NCBI GenBank assembly: GCA_903813345.2
Contig: CAIIXF020000002.1
Coordinates: 12,668,150 to 12,732,149, forward strand
DNA from: Owenia fusiformis
Lineage: Eukaryota; Annelida; Polychaeta; Sabellida; Oweniidae
Direction of reading: 5' to 3'
DNA: 64,000 bases
A program made the translations under genes and the position numbers. Of the stretch, positions 27,001-42,000 are shown in pieces. Under the pieces are notes generated by a model. It did not search any database and was not told the origin of the DNA. It saw only the letters and a program-made list of their open reading frames with translations. How positions within the stretch are numbered: position 1 is the first letter of the stretch; each line of letters begins with the position of its first letter.

Positions 27001-30000
27001 TATAGAACAAGTTTATTCGATTGTGATTATCTGTTTGTTTTAGGAGGGATTATGTATTCAGCTTTTGTTAGTAAAGAACTCAATATTTTAATTCATTTAG
27101 TATGAAGTATATTTTCTGTTTTTCTTGTCGGTGAATTTTGACTTAAATTTAGTTATCAGTAGATCTACAACATGACCGAGACGTTAATGATTCATATTCG
27201 CATTTGACTGATAAAATTAGTATGTTTTCAATAAATTCAAAAGAATGTTTTACTTACCCTCAAAATCACATGTTGACCAGTACTTAACTTTTTATTTTGG
27301 TTTGAATTCCAAGTAAATTTGAGACTTTCTTTTATAACTCCAGATATAATGATTTCTGGGAGTTTTGTTTTGCATTGTTTTTAGGCATTGATTTAATGTT
27401 ATCGGAATTGAACTTATTCATTTCAGTATTAATCCAGTGTGTTGATGTTGTTCCATTGTTAAAATGTTATGATATGACCAGCTTTATACAGGGATACATT
27501 TCTGTTCTAGCTATACAACTTACTTGGCATGAGTCGCGAACTAGTTTATGTTATGTTATGATGACTTTTGGGGAAACATCTCCCTGGAACAATTAATTGT
27601 TGATAAGGCACAACACATTCAAATATAAACTGTGAAAGTATCACTACTGTGAAAGTATCACTACTGTAAAACACTTTAAATTTATGAATTGATTTTATTT
27701 TTGCGAAATTTGAGGAAAAGTAAATGATGACACTTTTTGTAACATAGCCAGTAATTTTTGTTAGACTTGTATTTACAATTTAATAACAAGTACACCGCAG
27801 GTAATTAAATTTTAGAATGCCAAGGATTACCTTAATTTTCCCGAATCAGGGATCACTTCCAATAACTGGTCTTCAATACAGTCTTATTAAGCGATCTAAT
27901 TTACTTTTAAGAACATATAGATGTCTATCAATGAACACATGTCAGATGCTCAAATCATAGTGCCAGGCTATATCAAACTGGATGAATTTCACATTTTCAG
28001 GAATTGTCACAATTCATATGTAAAAAAAAACGGGTTTGTTCGATACAATTCTGAGAAAATTTCGAAACTTCAAAAGAAATACGAAAACATCACAGAATTT
28101 TTCGATTTTCAAGATGTACCATCAACCCTAAAAGCCAACTGCATCATAAAAATTCAAGATTTGGTGCAGATAAAAGACTTAAAAGAAATACCACTACCTG
28201 AACTATTCCAAAAGTATCTTAATTTTCTGAATATTAAATAATTTATGCTTTATTCAATGACTTGCATGATTTGTAACATCACATTTCTAATACTGAATAG
28301 ATTAAGATTAAGTCAGGGCAACTTTAAATACTGTTGCCACATCTATTTAGGAATGTAGATTTTTGTAGTAAAATTATTTGGTCAATTTCAGTGGTTATCA
28401 TTCTGATCTTTTATGCTTTACTTGTTTAGCGTGTCTAGCAAGTTAGTTAAGAAGAATATTAAGTTGACATGCTTCTTTTTCACACTTAAGGTCAAAGATT
28501 TTATGAAGGGAAACTAGGTTACAATTCATGACAACTTGCCATCCATTGATAAAATATAACAAAACAAAAAGAAACATGGGAATTTACCATGAAAGTTCAT
28601 GTTTTTGCCAAGACCCAGATCGTGTAATGGAGTTCTCAATAAAGTCGACTTTAAACGACTCAGTCAAACTAGATCATTGAAGCATACCTGGACCTGAGAT
28701 CAAATCCCTGATCAAGATTTGATTGACAGATAGGACGATGGAATGCTAAAGGGTGTCCCGTATCCTCTGATGTTGATATATATACACCAAGAATACAGAA
28801 GTAGAGGGACCAAGAAGCCAAAGACCATCAATGATCTATTAATATAATTAGCGACAATTGCAGGGAGTCTAGACTGGGGGCTCCATAAAGTCAACTACTA
28901 CTGTGCCAAAAACATTTGAGGACGGTAGCAAAGACCTGCAGTTGTTCACACACGCACTCACAACCTTACAAGCTGGCAGTCACATGTTAATACGAGTCAT
29001 ACATCTATTTTCTCGGGAGTAATTCCAAGAAAAATACTGTCACTTGTGTCGCACCACGGAAAGCGACGTCAATTTCCGCTTATGTGATGAAGTCAAAGAA
29101 TTTCGAACCAGAGAGCAAGACATGTTAACATATCAACGATGTATAAAATGAGACACCAGGAAGTCGTGTCGGAAGGTTTGGTAACATCCATCCCTTCAGA
29201 TTTACAAGTGCTTCAGATTGATATGGAAGTACTCTCGCCACAGCAATCATTGACAAAAGCCTAAGTAGGTGCTTCAAATGGGATCAGTCCCAAAGACAGG
29301 GTGTGTACAAACCCTGCAAAGAAGAAGGCAGTCACTTTTCGAACCTACTCTGTCGCCATGGGGAAGCGACGTCCAATTCCCTACAAACAGGAATGGCCTT
29401 CCACTAAAGATGCCCTACGAGGGGGCAACTATAATACCCTTGAAAGTTGGAGCTCAATAAAGATGCCACCAAGAAGGCACACCAATATTCTTGGACTGAG
29501 GAACAACCTGATCCGGAAGATGCCACCAAGAAGGCACACTAATATTCTTGGATTGAGGAACAATTACCCATGGGGGATGCCTCCAAGAAGGCACACTAAT
29601 ATTCTTGGATTGAGGAACCACAATTATCTGATCCGGAAGATGCCACCAAGAAGGCACACTAATATTCTTGGCCTGAGGAACGACAATTACCTACAGGGGA
29701 TGCCACCAAGAAGGCACACCAATATTCTTGGACTGAGGAACGACAATTACCTACGGGGGATGCCACCAAGAAGGCACACCAATATTCTTGGCCTGAGGAA
29801 ACGACGGTTACCTACAGGGGATGCCTTCAAGGAGGCTAAACAATATCCTTGGAAGGAGGAACGACGGTTACCTGATCCGGAAGATGCCATCAAGAAGGCA
29901 CACCAAAATTCTTGGCCTAAGGAATGACGGCTATCTACAGGGGATGCCTACAAGGAGGCACTACAATATCCTTGGAAGGAGGAACGATGGTTACCTGATC

Positions 30001-33000
30001 CGGAAGATGCACCCAAGAAGACTCACCAACATTTTCGGGGAAGCCTACAAAGAGGCAATATTGAAAGTAAGAGGGACAATACCGTTTGTCAGAAAAACGA
30101 GGGTTGCCAGAAGTGAAATCCAAACCTGAAGTACAAAGATTATAGCATATGAACATGTTGAGAAGAAGGAAGTCAAGAAACCTGCTGAATATAATGCATT
30201 CGCAATTTGACGGGATTTCAAAGTACACTTTGAAATGGTCTCAGTGTCTAATGATTGGGATGAAGCAACAAAGGCGATCGAACTGGCAACGACTTTAAGG
30301 GGACTGCCATTGGGTATATCGTCTGATATAAGTGAAGCAGATAGGCGTGACTATGAGAAACTTTGTTCCGCCTTACAAAATAGGTTTGAACCAGAAGAAA
30401 AGCGACAAATGTATAAATCACCGTTAAATATCTCATGGAATATTTAACCTTTGAAGCAAGTAATATCACAAGTCGACGACCCTTCAGGATGTTACTAATA
30501 GCCTAGGAGCTACAAAGAGACTTTTACATGTGCGAAGAAGCTACCCGGAACTTGCTCGAGAAAATGCCAATCGGCAACAGGGAAATGGGAAATAGCAGTT
30601 CAAGGGTCAAGGCTCAGCTAGTTATACGAATGGACCCAAAGCCACACCAGAATGGCTCGACAACCGCTATTTTGGTGTGAAAGTAGAATCCAATAAAGGA
30701 CTATATCAAATGGAAGAGACAGGTGGAATGAAGCTGTCAGTGCTTATATATATAATCAACATGTAAACTGCTTGTTAGATACTGGTGCTGCTATGAATAT
30801 TATAAACACTAAGCTTGCCAATTATATAAAGGAACATTTTGAATTACGTTCAAACCTGATCATTCTCCAAGCAGCATATGGATAAATTATAACTCTAAAT
30901 CAACAAAGAAGGATGTCATGAGAGATAATTGATGTTTGGGACACCTATGTTGATTTTCTGTTGATATATGGCCAACTTTTCTGAGACCTCATGAATTGAG
31001 ATACCAATGGGCATGGAGAGTGACAAATAATGACAGTAATAAACATATATATCAATATATACCCATATAATGGACTATAATCAAATATTATTCGATAGTA
31101 TAATGACTGACAATTATCATATGCATGTTCAAACTTGTTAATATATTCATTTAGTATACTTGTACTGAAAAGGTATCACTACAGCACATCAAATTGATTT
31201 TTCTTTTGTTTGAGGACAAACAAATTTCTTAGGTGGGAGGAATGTGACAAAGTTGCAATTGGGCTTATTTTATAATTAACTATGATCTAATATATTTGTG
31301 TTCAGCTTGGAAAAAGTAAGGTTACATTAACTTTTGATTGTATTGATTTATTATTGTTTGTTTCTGGCATCATTTTGGTTTGTTATTATATCAGTGTGTT
31401 TCAATCAACATCTCCGCAATTAACGTAGTGATTTGTAAGCATTAAAACATTTCTAAGGTCAACATTACACGAAAACTAAATACAACAGCTGATGTTGCTT
31501 CTGGATACTTCTTAAATGTAACCAATAGTAATGAGAATAGCTTTGGGGGTTGGGCTAAGCGACTTTTAACGTGGGATAAATTATGACCTAAATGTGAAGA
31601 ATTGTAATCTTTGATTAATGATGTGGTGATATGTTTTAATATTTTCCGGATGCAACATTACATTTTGACAGAACGATATCAACAAAGAAATATGAATTAT
31701 TGATGGTGTGTTTCAGTGCTAATTACCCAATTATCAATATTTAGAGGACATATATTCTATATCATTATACATATATAATCTTTATATAATTGTGAAAACT
31801 ATTCTGTAATTTTGGGCATTTGAATGATTATAAAAAGTGTATTTTATGGACTTAATTACTTAATAGCTTAAATGAGAGCGGTGAATAGTTCACTTGCATG
31901 ACGTCATACAAACTCTGGTCCATGTAAACACTTAATTCTTGCAATCACGAATTATCAACAAAAGTGGGATTTATGGGAAACCTTTGACCTTTTTCTAAAC
32001 AATGTAGGCAGAAATTTATAATATTTATATTTATATCTAGAGAATTGTTTCACACATATTTTCGGCCAATTTTTATAAATGGTTATTTTTGAGATTTGAT
32101 TGGACAAGACCTCTTATTTTGGCTCTGCCTACCTCAAAATTTGGGAATAAAAGAGGCAAATTTACATTAAATCTTCAGAACCTCGTTGCATGGACTGGAG
32201 TCAGACAAAAACTGTAAGAAGCATATTTTCGGAACTTTGGATCTTTACAAATAAATAGAATTTTACACAAACTTGGTTTCATGTTTTTGCGATGAGATGG
32301 GAGACATTCAAATTCGCCACAATACACTGAATGATGACTGCCTTGATTTCATTTAATGTACAAATGTACCATGAAGCCATGTTTCATTTTTTCACATGTG
32401 GTCTGTTATGCTTGGCTGAATAAGCAGTCCTACTGCACATTGTGCACTAGGATTCAGTACTCATAGAACTCAACACAAGACAAAATCGTATAAAATAACT
32501 TGCAATAAACTCGGTATTGACCTTGTTATTATGGTCGTAGTTGTGGTTATTATTGAGTAATGGTACAGGTATCCGATATGGTATTGCAGCGTATACTGGA
32601 GTAATGGTACAGGTATCCTTGGATTTTAGCCCCGAATACCGAGGTTTATTTTTTCAATTATCGTGTATTATTCTTTTGTGTTAATATAAGTTAACCATCT
32701 AACTATTGGTATGACATGATTACCTTGTTCTATTAATATAGTGTGTAATGAATATGCTACATTTTGTATGTTCAATTTGTAGACTGGCAACTAGTATTTA
32801 TATGTTTAGGTTACATAGGCTCATGTTAATCCAATAATATAGATGAAGACAACTTTAGATACAAGATACCAATTCAAATCAAGAGTGAAAAGATGATATT
32901 AGTCTATACATTTTATGAATAATGCATATTTGAATAAACATAGGCGGGTTATACTGTTAATGACGATATTAATCAAAATTGCAATAATTTTCTAACTAGA

Positions 33001-36000
33001 TGCCTGTTTTATGAAAAGTATCACGGCTGGTGATCCTACATATCATGAGTATTCTCAGAAAGTCGGTATCCGAATCGGATACCAAGTTCTGACCAGCAGA
33101 CGAACAACTAAGTTTGTTTATTTAACGGTTAGATTTGTTGACTTACCGATGCGTATTACAATCTTTTTTGGTCTCTTTTGGTTAATCACAAGTTTGATGA
33201 TGTCAACGGACCATGAGATAACACATTGTCAGAGGAGAGATATCAATATCAGGTGTATATCGCATAGAAAAATAAATATAATTAATTGTTTGCACTGATA
33301 TGATGTGACTAAGTATTTATATTTCGTTTTATTTAATCCAATTTCCCGCCCTTGAGGTTTCAGACTGTGAAACTTAATATTCAATACTGACCAACTTCAT
33401 TATGAAATATATATTTTATTTCTCCAAGATATATAATTTTGAATTTGTTTATGTATTAAAGAGTGTGATTTAACGAAAATTGATGAAAAATCAAATGAGG
33501 TTTAACACATAAAAATGAGTGGGGGCGGGAGGGGGAGCGACACGCTATTACTCCGAACCTCGTTACTCCCAAAAATCCAATACTTTTAAAAAAGTTAAAA
33601 GATTGGTAAAACATACACTTTAATTGTAGTCTTCAATCTCCTTTATAGCAAAATTGAATGAAACGTTTAGAAACTGAGAAATTAAGTGTAACGGATAGAC
33701 CTCAAAGAATAAATTACGAAATATAGGCCTAAATGACAAACAGAAACGCATTGAACTTTAATAACAGATGACGAATATTTTACAGACTGACAAATGATAC
33801 ACGAGTGTGCAAGCGCCTTGGTGAAAATAATTTATGATCCGAACCCGGGGATCCAAATCGCGATCTGTCAACAAAACCCCCACACACTCACATATCAGGT
33901 TAGCGCAAGCCTTAAATGTACAATATACACGAAACGTTTTCTTGTAAACAAAAAATACAATCAACTCAATAATAATGATTCCCACGAATTGATTTCCTTG
34001 ATCATTAATCTAGACCACATAATACTTGTTTGATTGCGGTTTTTGGTTCTTCACAGACAGGATATTCAAGGGATTTATCTTGATTTCGGGCCTTGATTGC
34101 AGTCTATGAAGTTGCGTTAGGTTTTATGAAGTACTATTTTTAATTCCGCATATTAGATATCTCTGATAAATAGCTATAATTTGATGAAAACAATATTACC
34201 ATAGGCCTTTGAAATCAAAATAACCTGCCATATAGAAATCAATCCACATCATGTTGCTAACAAACAGCATAATTCGGCATTAATACGTAGAACTGGACAA
34301 CAAATAACAATATAATGTTGTTTTGATCCGGATTTTGAATATACAGTACTCTTTTCTCTCAAACCTATCTACCTCTTGGAAAAACCTTGATTGGTTATTT
34401 TGTACCTTGAATCTAAACTTGATACATGTACGTTCAAAATATCAACGGTTACATATATTCATCATTCAAAGGTTTGCCCTCGGCCCGACACTGAATTAAA
34501 TCGGACCGTTTCAAGAGAGGAATGATAAATAGAAATCTGATTTGGGAAGCCATTGGATCTAACTCACTAAGAAATTGTGTATTTAAATGATATAAGCCAA
34601 AAGATATTCTAAAAATTGAAACATTTTTTTTGTCTAATGGCTTCAGATAAATTAAATGATCGAACAATCAGCAAGTCTAATTGAAAATACACATCCTGTA
34701 AAAGTGAATGCAAACACGGAATAAATCGCTGCTATTTAACTTGTATATTGTCTACAAAATAGAAGGGGGTGGGAGATAATTCCCTTGCATGTTAACATCA
34801 AAACCAAATTTTCAAAACATACCAAAATTAGAACTCCTTTTATATTTATAACTATTAGGGAAAACAAATAATTAATACAAAAAGATGAAGCAGACAACTG
34901 ATGAGGGGATAGCAAAACTCGAATTAATCAATTAGGATTAGAAAACTGATAAGAGAGTAGGATAAAAATCGAATTTATCATATGATGCCTCCCACAGGGA
35001 ATTTCCCATGGGGGATGCGTCCATGCCCGTAGCCAACTTTTTGTAAGGGGGGCTCGAACCACCCCCGACAGTACCCCCTCCCCCCCAGCGAACAAGCGCG
35101 AGAAAGGGGGATCTGGGGCCCGGTCTGGGGGAAGAACGTCTTTGGTGCATTCTGACCAGTTTCGGGCGAGAAATGGGGGTCTGGGAGGTTCTCCCCTGGC
35201 AAATTTCGAAAATCTAACATCATTTAATTTGATGCATTCTGACCAATTTCAGAGCGAGAATAGGGGGTTTGAGTTCTCCCCCCCAGAAAATTTCGAAAAT
35301 TGAACATCATTTGGTGCATTCTGACCAGAACTGGGGGGTTCTCCCCTAGCAAATTTCGAAAATTTAACATAATTTAATTTGATGCATTCTGACCAATTTC
35401 ATAGCGAGTATAAGGGGATCTTGGGGGTTCTCCCCCCCAGATCGCGGAAATGATGCGTACACCCGAACGACCCCCTCAACGACCAACAAATCTCCCAAAA
35501 TCATACAGTTTAAACTTTTCACCATTTTGAGCAGTTTCAAGTGGTTTTTAGGACCAAAGTTTTCAAAAGTGAACCCCTTGGATTCTTGAAAAGTAGCCCC
35601 CTTGATAAAAACTGATTACGGTTTTTGTTCTTAAGAAACTGTTATATTCATCTTAGTTTGAGGAAATAAATGCGTATTACTGGATTGAGACATTTGATGA
35701 CACAGTGTCTGTTTCCCGTCAGCTGCATTGATTGCATCATCATGGGAAAACGGGATTGAGTCTATATTGAACTTATTAATTAAAAATCAACGGAGGTTTT
35801 GCTCATTCACCTCTTTAAGTGGTTAGGAATATCAAATAACTCGGACGTTGCTTTCTTGATCATAAATGTGAACCCCCTTGTCGGGGTTCAGCCCCCCCCC
35901 CCCCACATAACATGACATAAGCTTGGTACGGGTCTGCACTTGGACTAGCCTTTAACCCATGTTTTAAGAGTCAATTATCCATTTAAAATCATAGCCTTGT

Positions 36001-39000
36001 AAATAACTGCTTTTGACACTAATCTGTGGATTTGGAAATAAGTCCCCGATAATCCCTTATTTCTCCAGAATGTCTGTTTCTGTGTGCCCCCCCCCCCCCC
36101 AGTAACAAATCTACATGTATATTATCTCCATCCCAAAGGTGATCCGAAATTTGAAAAAGGGTTATAGGGGAAGCGGGCTGTTACCCTTCACATTGTTACA
36201 CTAGCCATGCATCAAGCATACGGCGACCCGGACGGCGACCGCCTGCTTTTCCCAGTTTTAATCTAAACCGTTGCTCATATATTGCTATCATGATTGATTT
36301 TCACATCAAAAGTCCCAGTTTGTTAAAAAATACTGATGATACTTGATTTTCCGGAGTTACTACACATGTACATATAAAGAATGTATTTAAAAGTCATAGG
36401 CTGGTGAAATTTACCTATAGATTTGCAACACAAGATCTTGATGCATCCATTTAGAACATAACATGTTACAATAATTCAAAAGTGCGTTCATTAAAACCGG
36501 GTCATAAACAGCGGGGCATGAACAGAAGGCATGTGTATGGTGTACAACTAAATGTATCCTCAGATGTGAAATGAAATGAACTCTCAAATACTGAGGCTGA
36601 GATGAACATTTATTTGGTTCTACATTTTCCTCATTAATGATAGTGACCTAATTACCAAATAACGCCTCCTATAAAAGGGGAACTATACATGATACGTATG
36701 TTGGATGATTTTGATTTGCCTTGTTTTATTATTCAACTGCTAGCCTTGTTGCATTTGGAATAAACGCAACAGGCGTTTGCAGTAAGTTCTATGTCATTTG
36801 TGAAATGAATTGATTTGAAAGGCATCACGTGAAGGGGGGGGGGGGGGGGTCGAAGCTGGCGCAAATACAAAATATGTCTGAAAACAAATATATGCTATCA
36901 AAGTCAATTGGATTATTTATACTGTAGTAGATCGGATGTTGTCGTTTCAAATATGCAATCAGACGGCGTGTGCGGAATGTTACTTAATCAGTTCTCGGCC
37001 GATTTTTAAAATTCATGAGAAAATAATATCTGAAGCCAAGATGTTCTACTATATTGTGATAAGCTTTTTGACCCCGGTTTTTGACTATTAGCTTTTAGAT
37101 TATGTGCAAGTTAAATAGCAGGGATTAATTTCCTAATGAGACAGATTTATATTTTGCAATCAGATTCAGACGGATTAAATTCTTTTCTCTTTTACAGGAT
37201 GTGTATTTTCAATCAGACTTGCTGATTATTCTTCGGTTTATTTCAAATTTAATTTTAGAGAGATATATTGTTATTCAATTGTAAGAATTATAATATGGAA
37301 ATAAATATACATAACATAACATATTATAAAAATCAACATCATGCGATGATCGGAAGTAATGAACGGACGGGGGAGGGGTAGCCGATTTTGTCCAAAAATT
37401 CAACAAATCTGGAAGATTTATTGTTTCAAGAGAAAGTTTATAATTATAATTCAATTGCTAAATTAATAGGTGCATAGCATTGGGAAATATGTTAAGTCTT
37501 CTAGGTATTTTTTTCAACCGATAGGCTTCTTAGATATAAGATTTATTCAAAATAGCGCAGCGTCACAAACTTTCAAATGTCAATGTTTTTGCTGTAAATA
37601 TCAAGCAACGGGGGTCTACATTCTACACGACCTGTTTTTAAAAGCTTTGTAAAAAGTGCAGGACCGTAATCACAATTTGTCAATGGGGGGGGGGCACTTT
37701 TCAAAACTTTCCAAGGGGGTTTACATTTGACAAATCTGGCCCCGCAATCACTTGAAAAGTGCTAAGAATGGTGACCCCCCCGGGTAAGGCCCTGCAGTAA
37801 AAGGTTCACAATGATCATGCTTTTAGAAAAATATACAACGATTAAAATGCGCATACTGTGCACACAATGTACAAGGATTGCCGAACTTGCATGCGCGTTC
37901 TTGATAATAAGAAAAAAGGTCGAACAGTTACTTAAAAATCAAACATTTTCATTTTTAAACATAGTAAATATTTGGATATTTAAATCAAGAAAAGTATGAT
38001 AACATTTATGATCGATAATTATTAATAACTCTCCATAGCCAACAGCGACTGTGACGACATGTTTATTTACTTAGCTAATTAGACATTTACAATATTGTTA
38101 ATGGTCGCAACGGATACTATAAGTAAGCAGTTCGGATACCACGTTTGGTCCCGGGCAGAATATTATTTAACAGTATCTGATCTTATTAGTTATTAATCAA
38201 TTTGGATAACAAATATATTATCTCGTCGTATTGGAGTTTATTATATAGTGTTTCTTGTTGTGCAAAGTGTAACCCTCCCCTAATAGTACTCGCCAATAAT
38301 TCCAAATAGGTCTTACTAAGCTTTAATATCCTGTTTAAGAACCCCTAGTCTAATTATTGAAAATGGATCATCCCCATGTTAAGTCAATGGTGCTTTGCTG
38401 AAATTCTCATTTTCCATGAACTTAAGTATTAAGTTGGTCGAGTCTAAACAAGTAGATTCACGTGGGACAGAAATGCTCGCTTTTAGCGATCTTTGTGGAC
38501 AGATATGACTACCCAACTTGCTAATGATATTATTATTTTATATTAAATAAATTAATTTCACCAACACGAATGTATTACATGTATGTTCCGTTATAATTAG
38601 CAACTGAGCAGATCAAGGGAAGAGACACAAGTATTTTTTATGCATCATAAAGTGTTTTGTGGGACGACCGTATCGTTTGCCTTATATGAATAATGAATAT
38701 TAAGTAGGTGGATCCTGAATCATGTGGTTGTCTGCGGTCCCAGACCTAGGTAGCGCAGATTAGGGTCAGTTGCATTCTAAGCCAGTGCATAGCGAGCAAC
38801 AGTTATTTCAAGTTATATTCAACTCACTGAAGTATTACTGTTTTCATTATCATTATTTGATATTATTATTTGAAATGTACTGTACACATGATTAATCTAT
38901 TATTATTAGAACTGTACTGTACACATTATTACTATATATTCATATTATTGGACATTGAATTGTACTTAATTGTTGCCACCCATTCCCCTCCTCCTCCCTT

Positions 39001-42000
39001 CAGATATGATTACCCAATTTGCTAATGATATTATTATTTTATATTAAATAAATTAATTTCACCAACACGAATGTATTATGTTCCGTTATAATTAGCAACT
39101 GAGCAGATCAAGGGAAGAGACACAAATGCTAGAATTCATTTTCTATAGTAATAGGGGTTCTTAAACAGAACATTGGGCTTGCTTCTTTAGTTATGTTGGT
39201 GTTATAGGATAAATTAACCCTATACATGTTATAAATCGCAAAACCATGATCAATCGTGAAAAGAAATAATGTCTAATATCCCCTTCTCCCTCACCCCTTC
39301 GATCGAGAACCAACATCACAATCCAGTACCAAAACACCAAGGGACATTTCATGTTCATTTATACAAAAGCCATTTTACATATTGACGAACGCATTGAAAA
39401 TATCTCATTAGATCAAAAACAGTTGTAGATACGAGTACTCTTAAAAGGTGGAACATTCAAAAATTAAATCATTGGTGATTGTTTTCCTTTTTATTTTCAG
39501 GCTCACTTCTCGTGCCTTGGACTTGAGAATATTTGTGCTACATGTCTGCAGCATCTTTATTATATACTATCTTGCCATGCACTGCTTCAATTGACAAAAA
39601 GATGATCGTGTGCATGCAGACTATCTAGTCTATAGAATTTAATTTGTATCAATATTCGACATGCTTAATCCAATCAATGTATTCGGTCAATATATCTTAC
39701 ACTTTGACCTCTGTAGCAGACGGCATAAATCATTCATGTGATTTGATACATAGGACTTGATACATAGGACTTGTTACATCATATTCATGCTTGTTTTGGA
39801 ATTAAAATATATATCTACAGGGTGGTCCAAAAAAAAGTGAACCCCTGCAACAGGCTATATTTTTTTTAATACATGGATGGATTGGCTCATATTATCACAT
39901 GTTGTAGAGAAAGGTCTAAAATTTTGGTTGATGCCATAATTTATTCTCAGTCTTAAATTTTGAAGAAATTACAAGCGTTTAACAAACATGCCTGGAAATT
40001 AGATATTGTACAAAATTTTACAAATGTGATTCAAGGAAATTGTTGAAACACATTGGATGATCTTAAACAGCTTTCAGTTAGAGATACAAATTTAAAACCC
40101 TACCATATGACAAAAGGGACACTGTTCAAGCAGAAAACACATTTCACACTTTCATTGATCATTTTGAAGCATTTTTAACTGTTCTGAATCAACAGTTTCA
40201 GGGGTATGTTACCTACACCAACAGTTAGAGGGGGCCTCTTATGGAAGGGAGTTGCCGCCTGTGACCAGGAATCTGATAACCACTTTATCAAATATCTTTA
40301 AAAAATCAAAAGAAAATCCAATATCCAATGTTTTGAGCCATATATCATTAGAATTGGTCCATGATTTATGAAGATATTGACATTTCAAGATCATATAGGG
40401 GTATGTTCATGATTTCACTGGAAAATGTTTTCGTCTGTGGAAGCTTAGCACATCTCTTTGGATCACAATAACTTTGCAACTAACAAATGTAGGATGCTAG
40501 TTTTAAGCCATAATGTGCAGAATTTAAAATTGAACAAAGTCAGAAAATATTAGTCCTTTAAGACTGCAGCTTAAAAAATTCTCAGGGGGAAAGGTGTTAA
40601 AGGGTTGAAGAATCACGGATATTGAAAATCACAATTTGTCCATTTTCAGTAATGTTTGGTTAGGGCTAATAATTTCTGCAAATTTCAAGACTAAGAAAAA
40701 TGTATGGCCCCAACATAAATTTTAGACCTTCCTCTACAACATGTGAAAATAAAAAAGAATTCATGCAAGTAATAAGGGAAATATGGCCAGTTGCAGGGGT
40801 TCACTTTTTTTTGGACCACCCTGTATATGTGTATTAGAAATTTTATTTAATGCTATAGCCTTCTTGTGTGCTGTTCTTCCTTAATGTTTGGATGTGAATG
40901 TACAAATGCAAAGATTTATGAATATGTGCAAAATCTATATTGATTATTGAATCAAAATGGACACTAAAAGAATAAAATGAGTTATTTTAAATCTAGTGCG
41001 TTTATTTAAAATCAATGAATTAAATGAGAAACAAATCACATGCCAAACCCACAATCCGATAGTATTTGAAAATGACATGAATGATAAATTTCACTTAAGA
41101 TTATATTATTGTGTACTCTAGAAATTGTTATCTTTAATTGCTCTTACCTATTATAATCATGCATACTCTAAAGGTTTGTATAGCATAAGAATGGAGGTCA
41201 CATCCTAAATACTGTCCCACCCGTATACTGCAAGATACCCCTACACCTGCTGGAACCTAGAAATTAAAATCTCATGTTGACTATTACACCAAAAAGATGT
41301 TGCAATTTGAGATTCGGATTAAAAACAATGCAAAAACGTCTAAAATATTGATAAACATATAATATTGCTACATGTAGAGTAAAATATTTTTTAATGAAGC
41401 AGCCTATATTTTCATAACAAGGCGGTGCAATGTAATGCCTGGGTCACATTTGCTCCTATGATCATCGGCCGGCGGCCGGCCGATTGAGTGTCTTGTTCAA
41501 AATTGTATTCAGTTTGAAACAATACTGAATCGTCCGGTCGCCGGCCGATGGATCACAGCAAATCAGTGACCCAGGCATAAGCAAAGTGCTGAAAGAGGAA
41601 AACAAATGATCTTCATAACAAAACATAGCAAGAAAGAAAAACACTAAAATAGTAATAAACAATCCCTAATATCAGAAACTGTGAACTGACCAACAAAACC
41701 CGAGTGTGTTCTACCACTCATATCGTTCTACCATTCAGAAATTAAGATCGCAAATTAGAACCATACGACCATTCGACACTACAATCTTACTAAGGGAAGT
41801 TTGAAATATAACCAGTACAGGATATATTTATTTATAATGAAAACTGCTTTTGGAGATATAAATGTAAGGCAATAACTCAGGGTGAGTACTTGTTAGATAC
41901 CGTGAATATCAATTAAAGAGTCCAAAATAATGTAAGCCAAGCAAAGACCAACATTTCAGGCAACATGATTCTGTATATTTGACATTATACTCGTAATACT

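Larger units (their letters stand above)
25354..32321 (+). mobile_element. LTR retroelement, Ty3/gypsy-like, broken and non-autonomous, recent insertion
   Basis: Two 1079-bp direct repeats (25354-26432 and 31243-32321), both TG...CA, bound a 4.8-kb interior; the whole is flanked by a 4-bp duplication ATAC (25350-25353, 32322-32325). A primer-binding-like TGGTGGCAG follows the first LTR at 26435, and a purine tract AGGTGGGAGGAA precedes the second. Interior parts recognised: a capsid-type gag fragment around 30235-30450 and an aspartic-protease-like fragment around 30770-30830, a 60-bp repeat array and a SOCS-box-like reading frame. I do not recognise reverse transcriptase or integrase. It is broken, in several places. 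The two LTRs look identical by eye, so the insertion is young and was probably mobilised in trans. It interrupts the sixth macrosatellite unit. Confidence 0.9.

Noticed and set aside
34938-35223. Proline/glycine-rich frames on the minus strand
   Set aside because: Generated by G/C runs of a dispersed repeat; two overlapping frames with no domain.
36640-36780. Possible solo LTR (TATAAAAGGGG, GGAATAAACG)
   Set aside because: No TG/CA ends or target duplication found.
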